A DNA stretch of 64,000 bases, from contig NZ_JAMZIK010000006.1 in the NCBI RefSeq assembly GCF_024178315.1, positions 1 through 64,000 on the forward strand. Reading direction: 5' to 3'. This DNA comes from Siccirubricoccus soli (GTDB taxonomy: Bacteria; Pseudomonadota; Alphaproteobacteria; Acetobacterales; Acetobacteraceae). The position numbers and the translations under genes are program-made. The notes below the pieces were generated by a model that worked only from the letters and a program-made list of their open reading frames with translations, was not told the DNA's origin and ran no database searches. Position 1 is the first letter of the stretch. Each line of letters begins with the position of its first letter. Below are positions 8,991-17,446 of the stretch, in pieces.

Positions 8991-10304
8991 TCAGCCCCCC
9001 TCCCAATCCGCGTCGAACCCGCGCGTATCGACATGGACGAAGCTGGGATAGACGCCGATGCCGCCGCGGAAGACGCCCTCCGAGCGCATGCCGCGCAGGA
9101 TCCCGGCCCAGTGGACCGGCGAGGAGAAGCCCGGCATCGCGAAATCCGCGGCGCAGAATCGCATGTGCTGGCTGTTCGGCTCGCCTCCGACCGCCTTGTT
9201 GTAGGCCGGGCTGCGATAGAGGCTGTGCAGGACCACGGGCTGGCCGAGCTTCGTCCGCAAGGCCTGCAGCAGCCGCGCCACCGGGATGATGTTCGGCCAG
9301 AGTTCCTGCGGCGGGCGGGTGTTCAGGCCGTTCTTGGCGTTCGCGGCGCCGAGCGTCAGGAACTCATCCGGCTGGAAATCCGCGAGCATGCCCACATGCT
9401 CGGCGAACCACCGGGCGAATTCCGCATCCTTCGCCGACGCCGCGGCCGCAGCCTTGGCCGGCACCGCGGTTGCCACGGCGGCGAAGGCGGCCGCCATGCC
9501 GCCTTCATCCTCGGCCGCCAGCATCCGCATCGCATCGGCCCGCTCCATGTCGTAGCGCCGCCGCAGGTCGGGCATGCGCCGCGTCCGCTCGTCATAGATC
9601 GCGGTGATCAGGGCGGCGTCGAAATCCGCCGGGTTCGGCGGCGCGGCGCCGGCGAAGGGCAGGCACTGCGTCGCCGCGACCACCACGGAGGTGTTCGGGC
9701 CGTGCTGCACGGCGGTGGAGAACACCGCCTCCTGCAGCGCGCGCGAACGCTTCTTGACCTGCACCCGCGCCTCGGTCGCGACCTTCTTCGCCTGGGGCTC
9801 GAAATGGGTGCGCAGGATGAAGGCCAGCTCGGCCGCGAACAGCGTCTCCGGCTGCTCCGCGGCCAAGCTCTTCCAGCTCGCCGTGAAGCCGGGCGAGCCC
9901 GGCGTCTCGCCGGTGAAGCGCGGCGCGAAGCCCTTGCCTTCGGCGGCCAGGAACTCGGCGACCCGGCCGCCCACGCTGCCATCCGATTCGCGGCTCTTGA
10001 GCTGGAAGGCGCCGTAGGAGACGCCGCCCGGATCGTTCACGCCGGAGGAGACGGTGGCCGAGCCATGCCCGCTCGTCTCGTAGCGGATGGCCAGGCTGCC
10101 GAGCTGCACGGCGGCGGGCGCGACGAGCGGGAAGTAGCGGATCTCCAGATGCAGATCCTGGCCGATCCGCAGCTCCGTCGCCTCGAAGCGGTAGCCGCCC
10201 ACCTCCTGGGCGGCCGCCTCCTCCAGCGCCAGGATGGCCGCTTTCTCCTCAGGGGAGCCGATCGGGCTGGTGATGTAGTCGGACGGGACGCCGAATTTGG
10301 TCAT
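8991..10304 (-). CDS. Two-domain cell-wall hydrolase: phage/VgrG-type muralytic domain plus peptidase M15A
   Basis: Protein of 437 residues without a signal peptide. The N-terminal half has YETSGHG (E76), SSGVNDPGGVSYGAFQL (86-102), a PGSPGFTASWKSLA stretch and ALQEAVFSTAVQHGP. I know this pattern from phage structural lysins and VgrG-associated glycan hydrolases, with E76 the likely catalytic acid. The C-terminal domain is a zinc D-Ala-D-Ala carboxypeptidase-type M15A module: LYRSPAYNKAVGG, then ligands H380 and D387 (SQHMRFCAADF) and H424 (FVHVD). An alanine/lysine-rich linker lies near 290-310. Start placed at 10304, where AGGAG is correctly spaced and 11 nt separate it from the upstream lipoprotein gene. 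Both activities are inferred from motifs. No T6SS, phage tail or immunity gene is adjacent. Confidence 0.72.
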   Translation of the reverse strand: MTKFGVPSDYITSPIGSPEEKAAILALEEAAAQEVGGYRFEATELRIGQDLHLEIRYFPLVAPAAVQLGSLAIRYETSGHGSATVSSGVNDPGGVSYGAFQLKSRESDGSVGGRVAEFLAAEGKGFAPRFTGETPGSPGFTASWKSLAAEQPETLFAAELAFILRTHFEPQAKKVATEARVQVKKRSRALQEAVFSTAVQHGPNTSVVVAATQCLPFAGAAPPNPADFDAALITAIYDERTRRMPDLRRRYDMERADAMRMLAAEDEGGMAAAFAAVATAVPAKAAAAASAKDAEFARWFAEHVGMLADFQPDEFLTLGAANAKNGLNTRPPQELWPNIIPVARLLQALRTKLGQPVVLHSLYRSPAYNKAVGGEPNSQHMRFCAADFAMPGFSSPVHWAGILRGMRSEGVFRGGIGVYPSFVHVDTRGFDADWEGG

Positions 10305-10315
10305 GGCAGCGCTCC

Positions 10316-11380
10316 TCATTGCTGCGGCGTGGGCGATGGGCCGGGCGCGATGGGCGGCGGCGTGGCGGGGGCGAGGGGGCAGATGCGCCGCGCCATGGCG
10401 ACGCGGCCCGCCTGCGCCTCCGGACGGGTCAGGAAGGCCCGCTGCTGGTCGGCGCTGGTCAGGCCGAGTGCGACCATTTCCGCCACCACCCGGCCGCTCG
10501 TGCCGGGTGCGGCGAAGCCGCGCAGCAGGCAGGCATTGGCCGCGCGCTCCTCTTCCGTCAGCGGCGGCGCCGGCGGTGGTGGTGGTGCCGGCCGTGGCGC
10601 GGCAATGCCGGGCGGGCGCGGCGCAGCCTGCGGCGCCGTGCCCCCGGCGCCGGGCGCCGGCGTCTCAGGCACGACCTGCGACTGCGACACCGACCGGGTC
10701 TCGGCCAGGGTCTTCCCTGTCAGGGCCTGCCAGGTGACATTGTCCTGCGCCTGCTGCGCCTCGGCGCCCACCGCGCGGGTCACCGCGCTCAGCGCGCCCG
10801 GCAGGGTGCCGGCGCGGTAATAGGCATAGAGGTCGGACAGCGCCCAGCCGAGCGGGTAGTCCTCCGGCTGCCGGCGCAGCCCGGCCCGGATGCGCAGCAC
10901 GTAGCGCGCGCGCTCCGACCGCATGGCGGTCATCAGCGCCGCCGAGGTGCGGTCCACCAGCACGTCGCGGCCGAAGGCCTCGCGCACGCCGGTCACGCCG
11001 GTGCCGAGCGCGGCCAGGATGTTCGCCGCGCCCACACTCGAGACGCTGGCGGCGGAGGTGAGGCCGAGCGAGACCAGCGTCGTCCCGAAGCCGCCATAGC
11101 GGGTGGCGTCGAAGAAGCTGGCCTCGAATTCGGCGTAGCGCAGGTCGATGGCGGTCAGCAGGGCGTAGCCGATGGTGTCGCGGCAATCCCGCTGGGCGGC
11201 CACCGGCAGCGCCAGGCAGGCGGCAACCTTGTCGGGGCTGTAGACCGCGGCGAATTGCTCGAGCGCCTGGCTGTGATTCGGCAGGGGCGAGGGCGGGCCG
11301 GCATTCAGCCCGCCGCAGCCGGCAAGCGGGAGGGCGGCGGCCAGCAGGCCTCCCAAGCCCAGGATTGATCGGCTCACCAT
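10316..11380 (-). CDS. Uncharacterised lipoprotein with Pro/Ala-rich linker
   Basis: Lipoprotein of 354 residues with lipobox LAGC (Cys22). I do not recognise the family. The N-terminal domain (about 25-225) is largely helical with two cysteines (ACLALPVAAQRDC) that could form a disulfide, and a glycine/serine-rich hydrophobic stretch (LVSLGLTSAASVSSVGAAN). Then comes a Pro/Ala-rich linker of about 60 residues (250-290). A small C-terminal domain has NACLLRGF and RICPLAP, another possible disulfide pair. The gene lies 11 nt before the wall hydrolase, so the two are almost certainly cotranscribed. The layout suggests an envelope-anchored partner of that hydrolase. Confidence 0.7.
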   Translation of the reverse strand: MVSRSILGLGGLLAAALPLAGCGGLNAGPPSPLPNHSQALEQFAAVYSPDKVAACLALPVAAQRDCRDTIGYALLTAIDLRYAEFEASFFDATRYGGFGTTLVSLGLTSAASVSSVGAANILAALGTGVTGVREAFGRDVLVDRTSAALMTAMRSERARYVLRIRAGLRRQPEDYPLGWALSDLYAYYRAGTLPGALSAVTRAVGAEAQQAQDNVTWQALTGKTLAETRSVSQSQVVPETPAPGAGGTAPQAAPRPPGIAAPRPAPPPPPAPPLTEEERAANACLLRGFAAPGTSGRVVAEMVALGLTSADQQRAFLTRPEAQAGRVAMARRICPLAPATPPPIAPGPSPTPQQ

Positions 11381-11602
11381 GACCGTCCCCTCCCGTGACG
11401 CGGCTTGCCGCGCTGGTTCCTGCAGTGCCGGCCAGGGTGGCGCGGAGGCGCCTGGCCCCGCTTGCGCATCCCGCCCCGCCTCGGCTTCGTGGTGCGGCGC
11501 AGCCCGTCCGGCGGCCGCGCCGCCTGCGGTCCTGCCCAGCGCGCGGCAGTCCGCCCCTGCCTCCCATCCGCCGAGCCTCCGGCGAATGGGCGGCGCAGGG
11601 GA
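11381..11602. other. Spacer between peroxidase and lipoprotein genes
   Basis: 222 bp of GC-rich sequence without a credible gene. The minus-strand genes on both sides could be read through. I see no clear promoter for the lipoprotein gene here. Confidence 0.4.
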
Positions 11603-13237
11603 TCAGAAGCTGGACGCCTCGTTGATCGGATCGAGGTCGCCGACGAAGCGCAGCAGGTCCGGCATGGTGAAGCTGCCCTTGTTGGCGGCAGGCAGGCTCG
11701 GCTTCCAGTTGCTGTCCTGCCGCAGGAAGCTCTCCGCATCGCCTTCCAGCAGCCCGACGAAAACCTCCGCCAGGATGCGGCTGCCCACCGGGCCGAGGCG
11801 GTTGCCGCGATTCCCGCGGAGCTGCGCCTCCTTCAGGATGTAGTACCAGAGCGGCGTCTGCTCATGCAGGCCGAGCTTCGCCGCCATGGCGCCGTCCTTG
11901 CCGCTCTCGGCGATCTCGCCCGGCCGCAGCGCCGCGATCTCCATGGCCTCCGCCACCGCCTGGCCGCTCGGCAGCTGCATCTTCACGCCGCGCTTCAGGT
12001 TGAGGAAGGCGAGGCTGTCGAGGCGCTTCGCCTCCCGCGGCAGCTTGTGCAGCGCCGGCACCAGATAGGGGTCCAGCAGCCTGGCATGGTTCAGGAGGAA
12101 GTTGTTCTCGGTGAAGGGCGAGCCATCCGGCTTCTTCGCCCCGGCAGGCGGCTTCTTCGGCTGGCCGAGCTCGTAGAAGCGGTGCCAGTCGATGGCCCAG
12201 TCGCCCGGCAGGGTGGCGGAGAAGAGCGGCGGGAATTCCGTCCCGTCCGGAAATTTCAGGCTGGGCAGCCGCAGTTCCTGCTGCAGCTTCGCGATGGCGG
12301 CCTGGTCGGTGAAATCCGGCGTCAGGTCGCCGACGATGCCGCCCGACTTGCCGGTGAAGTTGAACAGGAAGCCGAGGGTGGCCGGGCCGGCATTCCGGTT
12401 GAAGGCGCGGTTGTAGCTGTAATCCTCCCGCACCATGGAATGGCCGAGGCGATAGGCGGCGACGGAGAACTCCACCGGCATGTAGGGCTCGGCGTAGTCG
12501 CTCTGCCTCTCGAAGCAGTAGTATTTCCGGCCGCCGGACAGCACGTCCTGCAGCTCGTTCATGTCGATCAGCTTGGCGAGGAAATCGAACAGCACGATGT
12601 GCTGGTAATGCCAGCGCACCAGGCGCCGGGCTTCCTCGAAGCGCTGGCCGGCGGGCACCCTGCCCTCGGCATCCAGGTAATCCACCACCTTGTTGTGGAA
12701 TTTCATGATGGCGAGATGGGTCTGCGCCACCAGCAGGTTCTCGTCATTGCGCGGGTCGCCGATCACGGCGAGGCCCTCGCGCGTCCGCGGCAGGTCGTTG
12801 GGCAGCCCGGCCTTCACCCCGGGGTCGCCGCCGCCGCCGGCGACGCAGCGGCCGATCAGCAGCTTGCGACCGTCCCGCCGGTCGTAGAGCTGCGGCATGG
12901 CGCCGGGGCCGCCGCCATAGACGCAGTCGAGGTCGAGCCGCGGCGTGCGGAAATTCACCAGCCCCTTCGGGTCGTTCAGCGCCTCGCCGATCGCCGAGGT
13001 GTCCAGGGTGATGTCATGGTCGATGAACTGGCCGAGATAGGTATAGCCGGCCGGGACGTTCAGGTTGTCGCCGGAGGCGCCGTCATCCAGCATGGTCGCG
13101 GCGAGCTGCCGCAACGGTTCGTCGGGCACATCGAGCGGCGGGAGCTGCGGGAACATCTGGCCGAAGCGGCCGAACTCGGTCTGCCGGCGGATGGCCTCCT
13201 CGAGCCCCCGCGGCAGCATGCCGTGGCGTCCTTCCAT
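11603..13237 (-). CDS. Animal-type haem peroxidase (peroxidase-cyclooxygenase superfamily)
   Basis: Haem peroxidase of 544 residues. The distal motif GQFIDHDIT places Asp73 (haem-linking position) and distal His74. The arginine motif region is RNDENLLVAQTHLAIMKFHNKVVD (163-186). The proximal histidine is H266 in RLGHSMVREDYSYN. Family members oxidise halides or organic donors with hydrogen peroxide, and bacterial ones are poorly studied. No signal peptide is visible with the start at 13237, chosen for the adjacent GGGAGGGAGAG. A longer start at 13309 would translate through half of the inverted repeat and is less likely. It is the first gene of the minus-strand group that also holds the lipoprotein and wall hydrolase. 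Confidence 0.88.
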   Translation of the reverse strand: MEGRHGMLPRGLEEAIRRQTEFGRFGQMFPQLPPLDVPDEPLRQLAATMLDDGASGDNLNVPAGYTYLGQFIDHDITLDTSAIGEALNDPKGLVNFRTPRLDLDCVYGGGPGAMPQLYDRRDGRKLLIGRCVAGGGGDPGVKAGLPNDLPRTREGLAVIGDPRNDENLLVAQTHLAIMKFHNKVVDYLDAEGRVPAGQRFEEARRLVRWHYQHIVLFDFLAKLIDMNELQDVLSGGRKYYCFERQSDYAEPYMPVEFSVAAYRLGHSMVREDYSYNRAFNRNAGPATLGFLFNFTGKSGGIVGDLTPDFTDQAAIAKLQQELRLPSLKFPDGTEFPPLFSATLPGDWAIDWHRFYELGQPKKPPAGAKKPDGSPFTENNFLLNHARLLDPYLVPALHKLPREAKRLDSLAFLNLKRGVKMQLPSGQAVAEAMEIAALRPGEIAESGKDGAMAAKLGLHEQTPLWYYILKEAQLRGNRGNRLGPVGSRILAEVFVGLLEGDAESFLRQDSNWKPSLPAANKGSFTMPDLLRFVGDLDPINEASSF

Positions 13238-13296
13238 GTCGCTCTCCCTCCCTGGTGCCTGGCCGGATGCGGGACCCGGCACAGGCGGGGAGAGGA

Positions 13297-13334
13297 TGAC
13301 AAAGAGCAACCATTGGTAACTGTGCTCTTTGTCA
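13297..13334 (-). promoter_or_regulatory. Perfect 12-bp inverted repeat, candidate operator of the peroxidase gene
   Basis: TGACAAAGAGCA (13297-13308) and TGCTCTTTGTCA (13323-13334) are perfect inverted arms with a 14-nt spacer. They lie about 60-97 nt before the peroxidase start in a conspicuously AT-rich patch. On the minus strand, TATACT (about 13343-13348), preceded at 15 nt by ATGACG, could be a -10/-35 pair just upstream. The repeat would then sit over the transcription start, as a repressor site would. It could also be the terminator of the upstream Bug gene, but no T-run follows it. Confidence 0.5.
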
Positions 13335-13390
13335 CATCGAACAGTATACTTTATTCACACCTACGTCATATGTGAAACGATGCCGGCTGG

Positions 13391-14371
13391 TCAGTCCACC
13401 TTGATGCCGGCGTCGCGGATGATGCCTTCCCACTTCGCCGCCTCGTTGCGCAGGAACGCCGTCGCGCTCTCCGGCGTGCTGTCGCTGCGCAGGTCCATGG
13501 CGAGGTCCGCCAGCTTCTGCTGCACCGAAGGCATGGCGGCGACGCGGTTGAAGGCGGCGTTCACCTGCTGCACCAGCGGCATCGGCGTGCCAGCGGGGGC
13601 CAGCACCATGTGCCAGGTATAGGCCTCGAGGCCCGGGAAGCCCGCCTCGGCCGTCGTCGGCACATCGGGGATAGTGGCGATCCGCTTGCTGGACATGACG
13701 GCCAGCGCCCTTGTCTCGCCGCGCTGGACATAGGGCAGCGCCGTCGTCGCCACGTCGATGATGATGGGGATGGTGCCGTTCAGCACATCCGGCATGGCCG
13801 GCGCCACGCCGCGATAAGGCACGTGGTTCGCCTTGGCGCCCGCCGCCCGCAGGAAGAGCTCGGAAGCCAGGTGCAACGCCCCGCCATTGCCGGAGGAGGC
13901 GTAGTCGTACTTGCCCGGGTGCTTCTTCAGCAGCGCCGCCAGCTCCGGCAGGGTGCGGACGGGGAAGTCCTTGTTCACGGTGATCACCATCGGGATCACC
14001 CCGACCAGCGCCACCGGCTGGAAATCCGCGACGGGGTCGAAGTTCAGCCGGGGGAAGAGCGGCTTCAGCACCGAATGGGCGATGGTGTTGTAGAGCAGCG
14101 TGTTGCCGTCCTTCGGCGCCTTCGCCACCACCTCGCTACCGACGACGACGCCGGCGCCGGTGCGGTTCTCCACCACGATGCGCTGGGGCAGGGATTGCGA
14201 CAGCTCATCGGCGAAGAGCCGGGCCGGAATGTCGGTGGGGCCGCCGGCGGAGAAGGGGACGATCAGCCGGACCGGCTGGGTCGGCCAGTTGTCATGGGCG
14301 GCGGCGTGGGCACGGAGAGGCTGGGCCAGGGCAGCGGCCCCGGCGGCAAGCAGAGTACGGCGGTGCATCAA
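13391..14371 (-). CDS. Bug/TctC-family substrate-binding protein
   Basis: Periplasmic binding protein of 326 residues. A signal peptide (HRRTLLAAGAAALAQPLRAHA) precedes the family opening QPVRLIVPFSAGGPTD. Later segments GKYDYASSGNGGALHLASE, HVPYRGVAPAMPD and PTTAEAGFPG are characteristic. As with the protein at 970, no tctA/tctB membrane subunits are nearby. It lies between the Ugp-like ABC operon and the peroxidase gene on the same strand, with 49 nt to the former. It might be transcribed with the ABC genes, but it is from a different transporter class. Ligand unknown. Confidence 0.92.
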   Translation of the reverse strand: MMHRRTLLAAGAAALAQPLRAHAAAHDNWPTQPVRLIVPFSAGGPTDIPARLFADELSQSLPQRIVVENRTGAGVVVGSEVVAKAPKDGNTLLYNTIAHSVLKPLFPRLNFDPVADFQPVALVGVIPMVITVNKDFPVRTLPELAALLKKHPGKYDYASSGNGGALHLASELFLRAAGAKANHVPYRGVAPAMPDVLNGTIPIIIDVATTALPYVQRGETRALAVMSSKRIATIPDVPTTAEAGFPGLEAYTWHMVLAPAGTPMPLVQQVNAAFNRVAAMPSVQQKLADLAMDLRSDSTPESATAFLRNEAAKWEGIIRDAGIKVD

Positions 14372-14420
14372 TTACTCCCGGCACTTAATCACGGTTTCTT
14401 GGGCGCCGGGCCCCACCGGG

Positions 14421-15488
14421 TCAACCGGGTTCCAGCCGCTTGCCATCCTCCTGCCGGAAGACATGCAACGCTTCCGGCGGCAGGTCCAGATGCAGCGCGC
14501 CGTCGCGCGGCGCGGCACCGGCCAGCTTCACCACCAGCGCCTCGCCATCCGGCAGCGCGCCATGCAGCACCGTTTCGGAACCGAGCGGCTCCACCAGCTC
14601 GATGGCCAGCGGCAGCCCATCGGTGGCCGGGCGGACATGTTCCGGCCGGATGCCGATGGTGAGTCTCATCCCCTCGGGCCCTGGCCGCGGGCCATCCGCG
14701 AAGCGCAGCACCGGCCCGGCACGGAGCGCGACGGCGGCGCCGCCCTCGGCCAGGGTGCCGACCAGGAAATTCATCGCCGGGCTGCCGATGAAGCCGGCGA
14801 CGTAGGTATCGGCCGGCTTCGCCCAAACCTCCATCGGCGTCGCCACCTGCGCCGCATGGCCCTGATGCATCACCACCAGCCGGTCTCCCAGCGTCATCGC
14901 CTCCACCTGGTCATGCGTGACGAAGAGCGAGGTGACGCCGAGGCGCTGCTGCAGCCGGCGGATCTCGGCCCGCATTTGGACGCGCAGCTTGGCGTCGAGA
15001 TTCGACAGCGGCTCGTCGAACAGGAACAGCTTCGGCTCGCGCACGATGGCGCGGCCCATGGCCACGCGCTGGCGCTGGCCGCCGGAGAGCTGGCGGGGCC
15101 GCCGCTCCAGCAGCGCCTCGATGCCCAGCAGCTTCGCGGCCTCATCGACGCGGCGGGCGATCTCCGGCTTCGGCAGGCCGCGGATGCGCAAGCCGTAGCC
15201 CATGTTCTGGGAGACGGTCATGTGAGGGTAAAGGGCGTAGTTCTGGAACACCATGGCGATGTCCCGCTCCGCCGGCTCCAGCCCGGTGACGTCGCGGCCA
15301 TCGATCAGGATGCGTCCCTCGGTCGGGCTCTCGAGCCCGGCGACCAGCCGCAGAAGGGTGGATTTGCCGCAGCCCGAGGCGCCGACGATGACGATCATCT
15401 CGCCATCCGCGACGGCGAGATCGACGCCATGCAGCACCCGCGTAGCGCCGAAGGCCTTGCGCAGGCCGGAGACTTGCAGCGTCGCCAT
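14421..15488 (-). CDS. ugpC: ABC transporter ATPase, UgpC/MalK type
   Basis: Cytoplasmic ATPase of 355 residues for a carbohydrate-type importer. Intact motifs: Walker [11 protein letters not shown]-loop [13 protein letters not shown], signature [12 protein letters not shown], Walker [13 protein letters not shown] and H-loop VTHDQVEA. The C-terminal TOBE/MalK regulatory domain includes [10 protein letters not shown]. Start placed at 15488, with GGAGG 9 nt upstream. It follows the two permease genes in order A-E-C. MalK-type ATPases can serve several importers. The glycerol-3-phosphate assignment rests on overall Ugp likeness and is uncertain. Confidence 0.88.
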   Translation of the reverse strand: MATLQVSGLRKAFGATRVLHGVDLAVADGEMIVIVGASGCGKSTLLRLVAGLESPTEGRILIDGRDVTGLEPAERDIAMVFQNYALYPHMTVSQNMGYGLRIRGLPKPEIARRVDEAAKLLGIEALLERRPRQLSGGQRQRVAMGRAIVREPKLFLFDEPLSNLDAKLRVQMRAEIRRLQQRLGVTSLFVTHDQVEAMTLGDRLVVMHQGHAAQVATPMEVWAKPADTYVAGFIGSPAMNFLVGTLAEGGAAVALRAGPVLRFADGPRPGPEGMRLTIGIRPEHVRPATDGLPLAIELVEPLGSETVLHGALPDGEALVVKLAGAAPRDGALHLDLPPEALHVFRQEDGKRLEPG

Positions 15489-15556
15489 CAGGGCGCGCCT
15501 CCGGAGGGGTCTCGGGTCGATCCAGCGGCTCTCCTGCACCCCGGCGGCGTCAGGAC

Positions 15557-15632
15557 GGCTTGCCGATGCACCGCATCGGCCGCGCCGCCCTTCCTGGCCG
15601 GGATCCAGGATCCCTCGCCGGCCCTCCGCCTC
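15557..15632. repeat. Degenerate intergenic repeat, third family copy 1
   Basis: It contains the hairpin GCCGATGC-ACC-GCATCGGC and the palindrome GGGATCCAGGATCCC, then CCCTCGCC and CCTCCGCCTC. A similar 75-bp stretch with the same order lies at 18620-18694. A fragment (CGCGCCCCTTCC then GATCCCTCGCC) appears near 29220-29255 after the LysR gene. The rest of the 15489-15651 spacer shows no gene. Confidence 0.4.
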
Positions 15633-15651
15633 ACCTCTCCGCAGGCGCGCC

Positions 15652-16506
15652 TCATTTCTCCGTCTCCGTCAGCCCCCTGACGAACCAGCGCTGCATCAGC
15701 AGCACCACCGCGACGGGCGGCAGCAGCGAGAGCACGCAGGTCGCCATGACGATGTTCCACTCGGTATTCGCCTCCGAGCCGATCATCTTCACCATGCCGA
15801 TCACCACCGTCTCGACATCCGCCGAGGTGGTGACCAGCAGCGGCCAGAGATACTGGTTCCAGCCATAGACGAAGAGGATGACGAAGAGCGCCGCCATGTT
15901 GGTGCGGGACAGCGGCACGACCACGTCCCACAGGAAGCGCAGCGGCCCGGCGCCGTCCATCTTCGCCGCCTCCACGAACTCGTCCGGGATGGTCATGAAG
16001 AATTGCCGGAACAGCAGCGTGGCGGTGGCGGAGGCGATGAGCGGGATGATGAGCCCCGCATAGGTGTTCACCAGGCCGAGGTCGGAGACGACCTTGAAGG
16101 TGGGGAAGATCCGCACCTCCACCGGCAGCATCAGGGTGATGAAGATCGCCCAGAAGGCCAGCATCCGCCCGGGGAAGCGGAAGAACACCACCGCATAGGC
16201 GGAGGCGAAGGAGATGACGATCTTCCCCACCGCCACGGACAGCGCCATGACCAGGCTGTTGAACAGCATGGGCCCGACGCCGAGCCCGGCCAGCGAGCTG
16301 GAGCCGCGGCCGAGCGCGGTGAGGTAGTTCTCCAGCCCGTGCCCGCCCGGCAGCAGCGGCACCTCGCCGCGGCCGATCGTCGCGGCGTCATGGGTGGAGC
16401 CGACCAGCACGATCCAGATCGGGAAGGCGAAGAGGATGACCCCGGCGATCAGGATCGCATGGGTCAGCCAGGGCGCGCGGGGCGCCAGCGGATCAGTAGT
16501 GGACAC
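15652..16506 (-). CDS. ugpE: ABC importer permease, UgpE/MalG type
   Basis: Inner-membrane permease of 284 residues with about six transmembrane helices. The cytoplasmic EAA loop that docks the ATPase is visible as [23 protein letters not shown]. An N-terminal helix ([22 protein letters not shown]) and the final [14 protein letters not shown] are typical of the second permease of carbohydrate importers. It overlaps the upstream permease gene by 14 nt, so translational coupling is likely. Confidence 0.9.
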   Translation of the reverse strand: MSTTDPLAPRAPWLTHAILIAGVILFAFPIWIVLVGSTHDAATIGRGEVPLLPGGHGLENYLTALGRGSSSLAGLGVGPMLFNSLVMALSVAVGKIVISFASAYAVVFFRFPGRMLAFWAIFITLMLPVEVRIFPTFKVVSDLGLVNTYAGLIIPLIASATATLLFRQFFMTIPDEFVEAAKMDGAGPLRFLWDVVVPLSRTNMAALFVILFVYGWNQYLWPLLVTTSADVETVVIGMVKMIGSEANTEWNIVMATCVLSLLPPVAVVLLMQRWFVRGLTETEK

Positions 16507-17374
16507 GGCGTTCGATGAACCGGAACTGGATCACGGTGAGCCCGATGACCACCAGCATCAGCACCACGGATTGCGCCGAGGAGGCACCGATGTCGAGGTT
16601 GACCCGGCCGTCGATATAGGCGCGGTAGATCAGCGTCTCCGTCGATTTCGCCGGCCCGCCCTTGGTCAGGGCGTCGATGACGCCGAAGGTCTCGAAGAAG
16701 GCGTAGACGAGGTTCACCACCAACAGGAAGAAGGTGGTGGGGCTGAGCAGCGGGAAGATGATGGTCCAGAAGCGCCGCACCGGCTTCGCGCCGTCGATCG
16801 CCGCCGCCTCCAGCACCGATTTCGGGATGCTCTGCAGCCCGGCCAGGAAGAAGATGAAATTGTAGGAGACCTGCTTCCAGGCGGCGGCGAGGATGACCAT
16901 CAGCATGGCCTGCCCGCCATTCAGCCGGTAGTCCCAGGGCAGGCCGGCCTCGTTCAGCGCCCGGCCCAGCAGCCCGACCTGGGGGTGGAAGAGGAAGATC
17001 CACAGCACGGCGGCAACCGCCGGGGCGATGGCATAGGGCCAGATCAGCAGGGTGCGATAGACCGCGGCGCCCCTGATCTGCCGGTCCGCCAGCACCGCCA
17101 GCAGCATGGCGACGGCGAGCGACAGCACCGCCACGCTGGCGGAGAAGACCGCGGTGTTCTGCGCCGTCTCCAGATAGAGCGGGTCGGCCAGCAGGTCGGA
17201 GAAATTCTCGAAGCCGACGAAGATGGTGCGGATGCCGAAGGCATCCTGGCGCAGGAAGGCGGACCACACCGCCTGGCCGGCCGGCCAGAAGAAGAAGACC
17301 AGGGTGATGGCCAATTGCGGCGCCAGCAGCAGCAATGGCAAGGCCACGCCCCTGAAGACGGTCTTGCGTCCCAC
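16493..17374 (-). CDS. ugpA: ABC importer permease, UgpA/MalF type
   Basis: Inner-membrane permease of 293 residues with six predicted helices. The EAA motif is [24 protein letters not shown], and the N-terminal segment [21 protein letters not shown] matches UgpA-type proteins. First gene of the A-E-C operon. A periplasmic binding protein (ugpB) normally heads this operon, and none is present: upstream lies a response-regulator gene after 72 nt. The importer must therefore use a binding protein encoded elsewhere. Confidence 0.9.
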   Translation of the reverse strand: MGRKTVFRGVALPLLLLAPQLAITLVFFFWPAGQAVWSAFLRQDAFGIRTIFVGFENFSDLLADPLYLETAQNTAVFSASVAVLSLAVAMLLAVLADRQIRGAAVYRTLLIWPYAIAPAVAAVLWIFLFHPQVGLLGRALNEAGLPWDYRLNGGQAMLMVILAAAWKQVSYNFIFFLAGLQSIPKSVLEAAAIDGAKPVRRFWTIIFPLLSPTTFFLLVVNLVYAFFETFGVIDALTKGGPAKSTETLIYRAYIDGRVNLDIGASSAQSVVLMLVVIGLTVIQFRFIERRVHY

Positions 17375-17446
17375 CGCCGCGCCCCCCGGTCCTGCCCCTT
17401 CGCGGCGTGTAGCACGCTCCGCCGGGGCGGATAAGGGCGGGCGGCG

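Noticed and set aside
8991-10304. Reading the wall hydrolase as part of a prophage or T6SS cluster.
   Set aside because: No tail, capsid, integrase, VgrG, Hcp or immunity genes are present around it; only the domain type is shared.
13238-13309. Longer start for the haem peroxidase at 13309.
   Set aside because: It would translate across one arm of the inverted repeat, and the family does not need these residues; the site GGGAGGGAGAG before 13237 is better.
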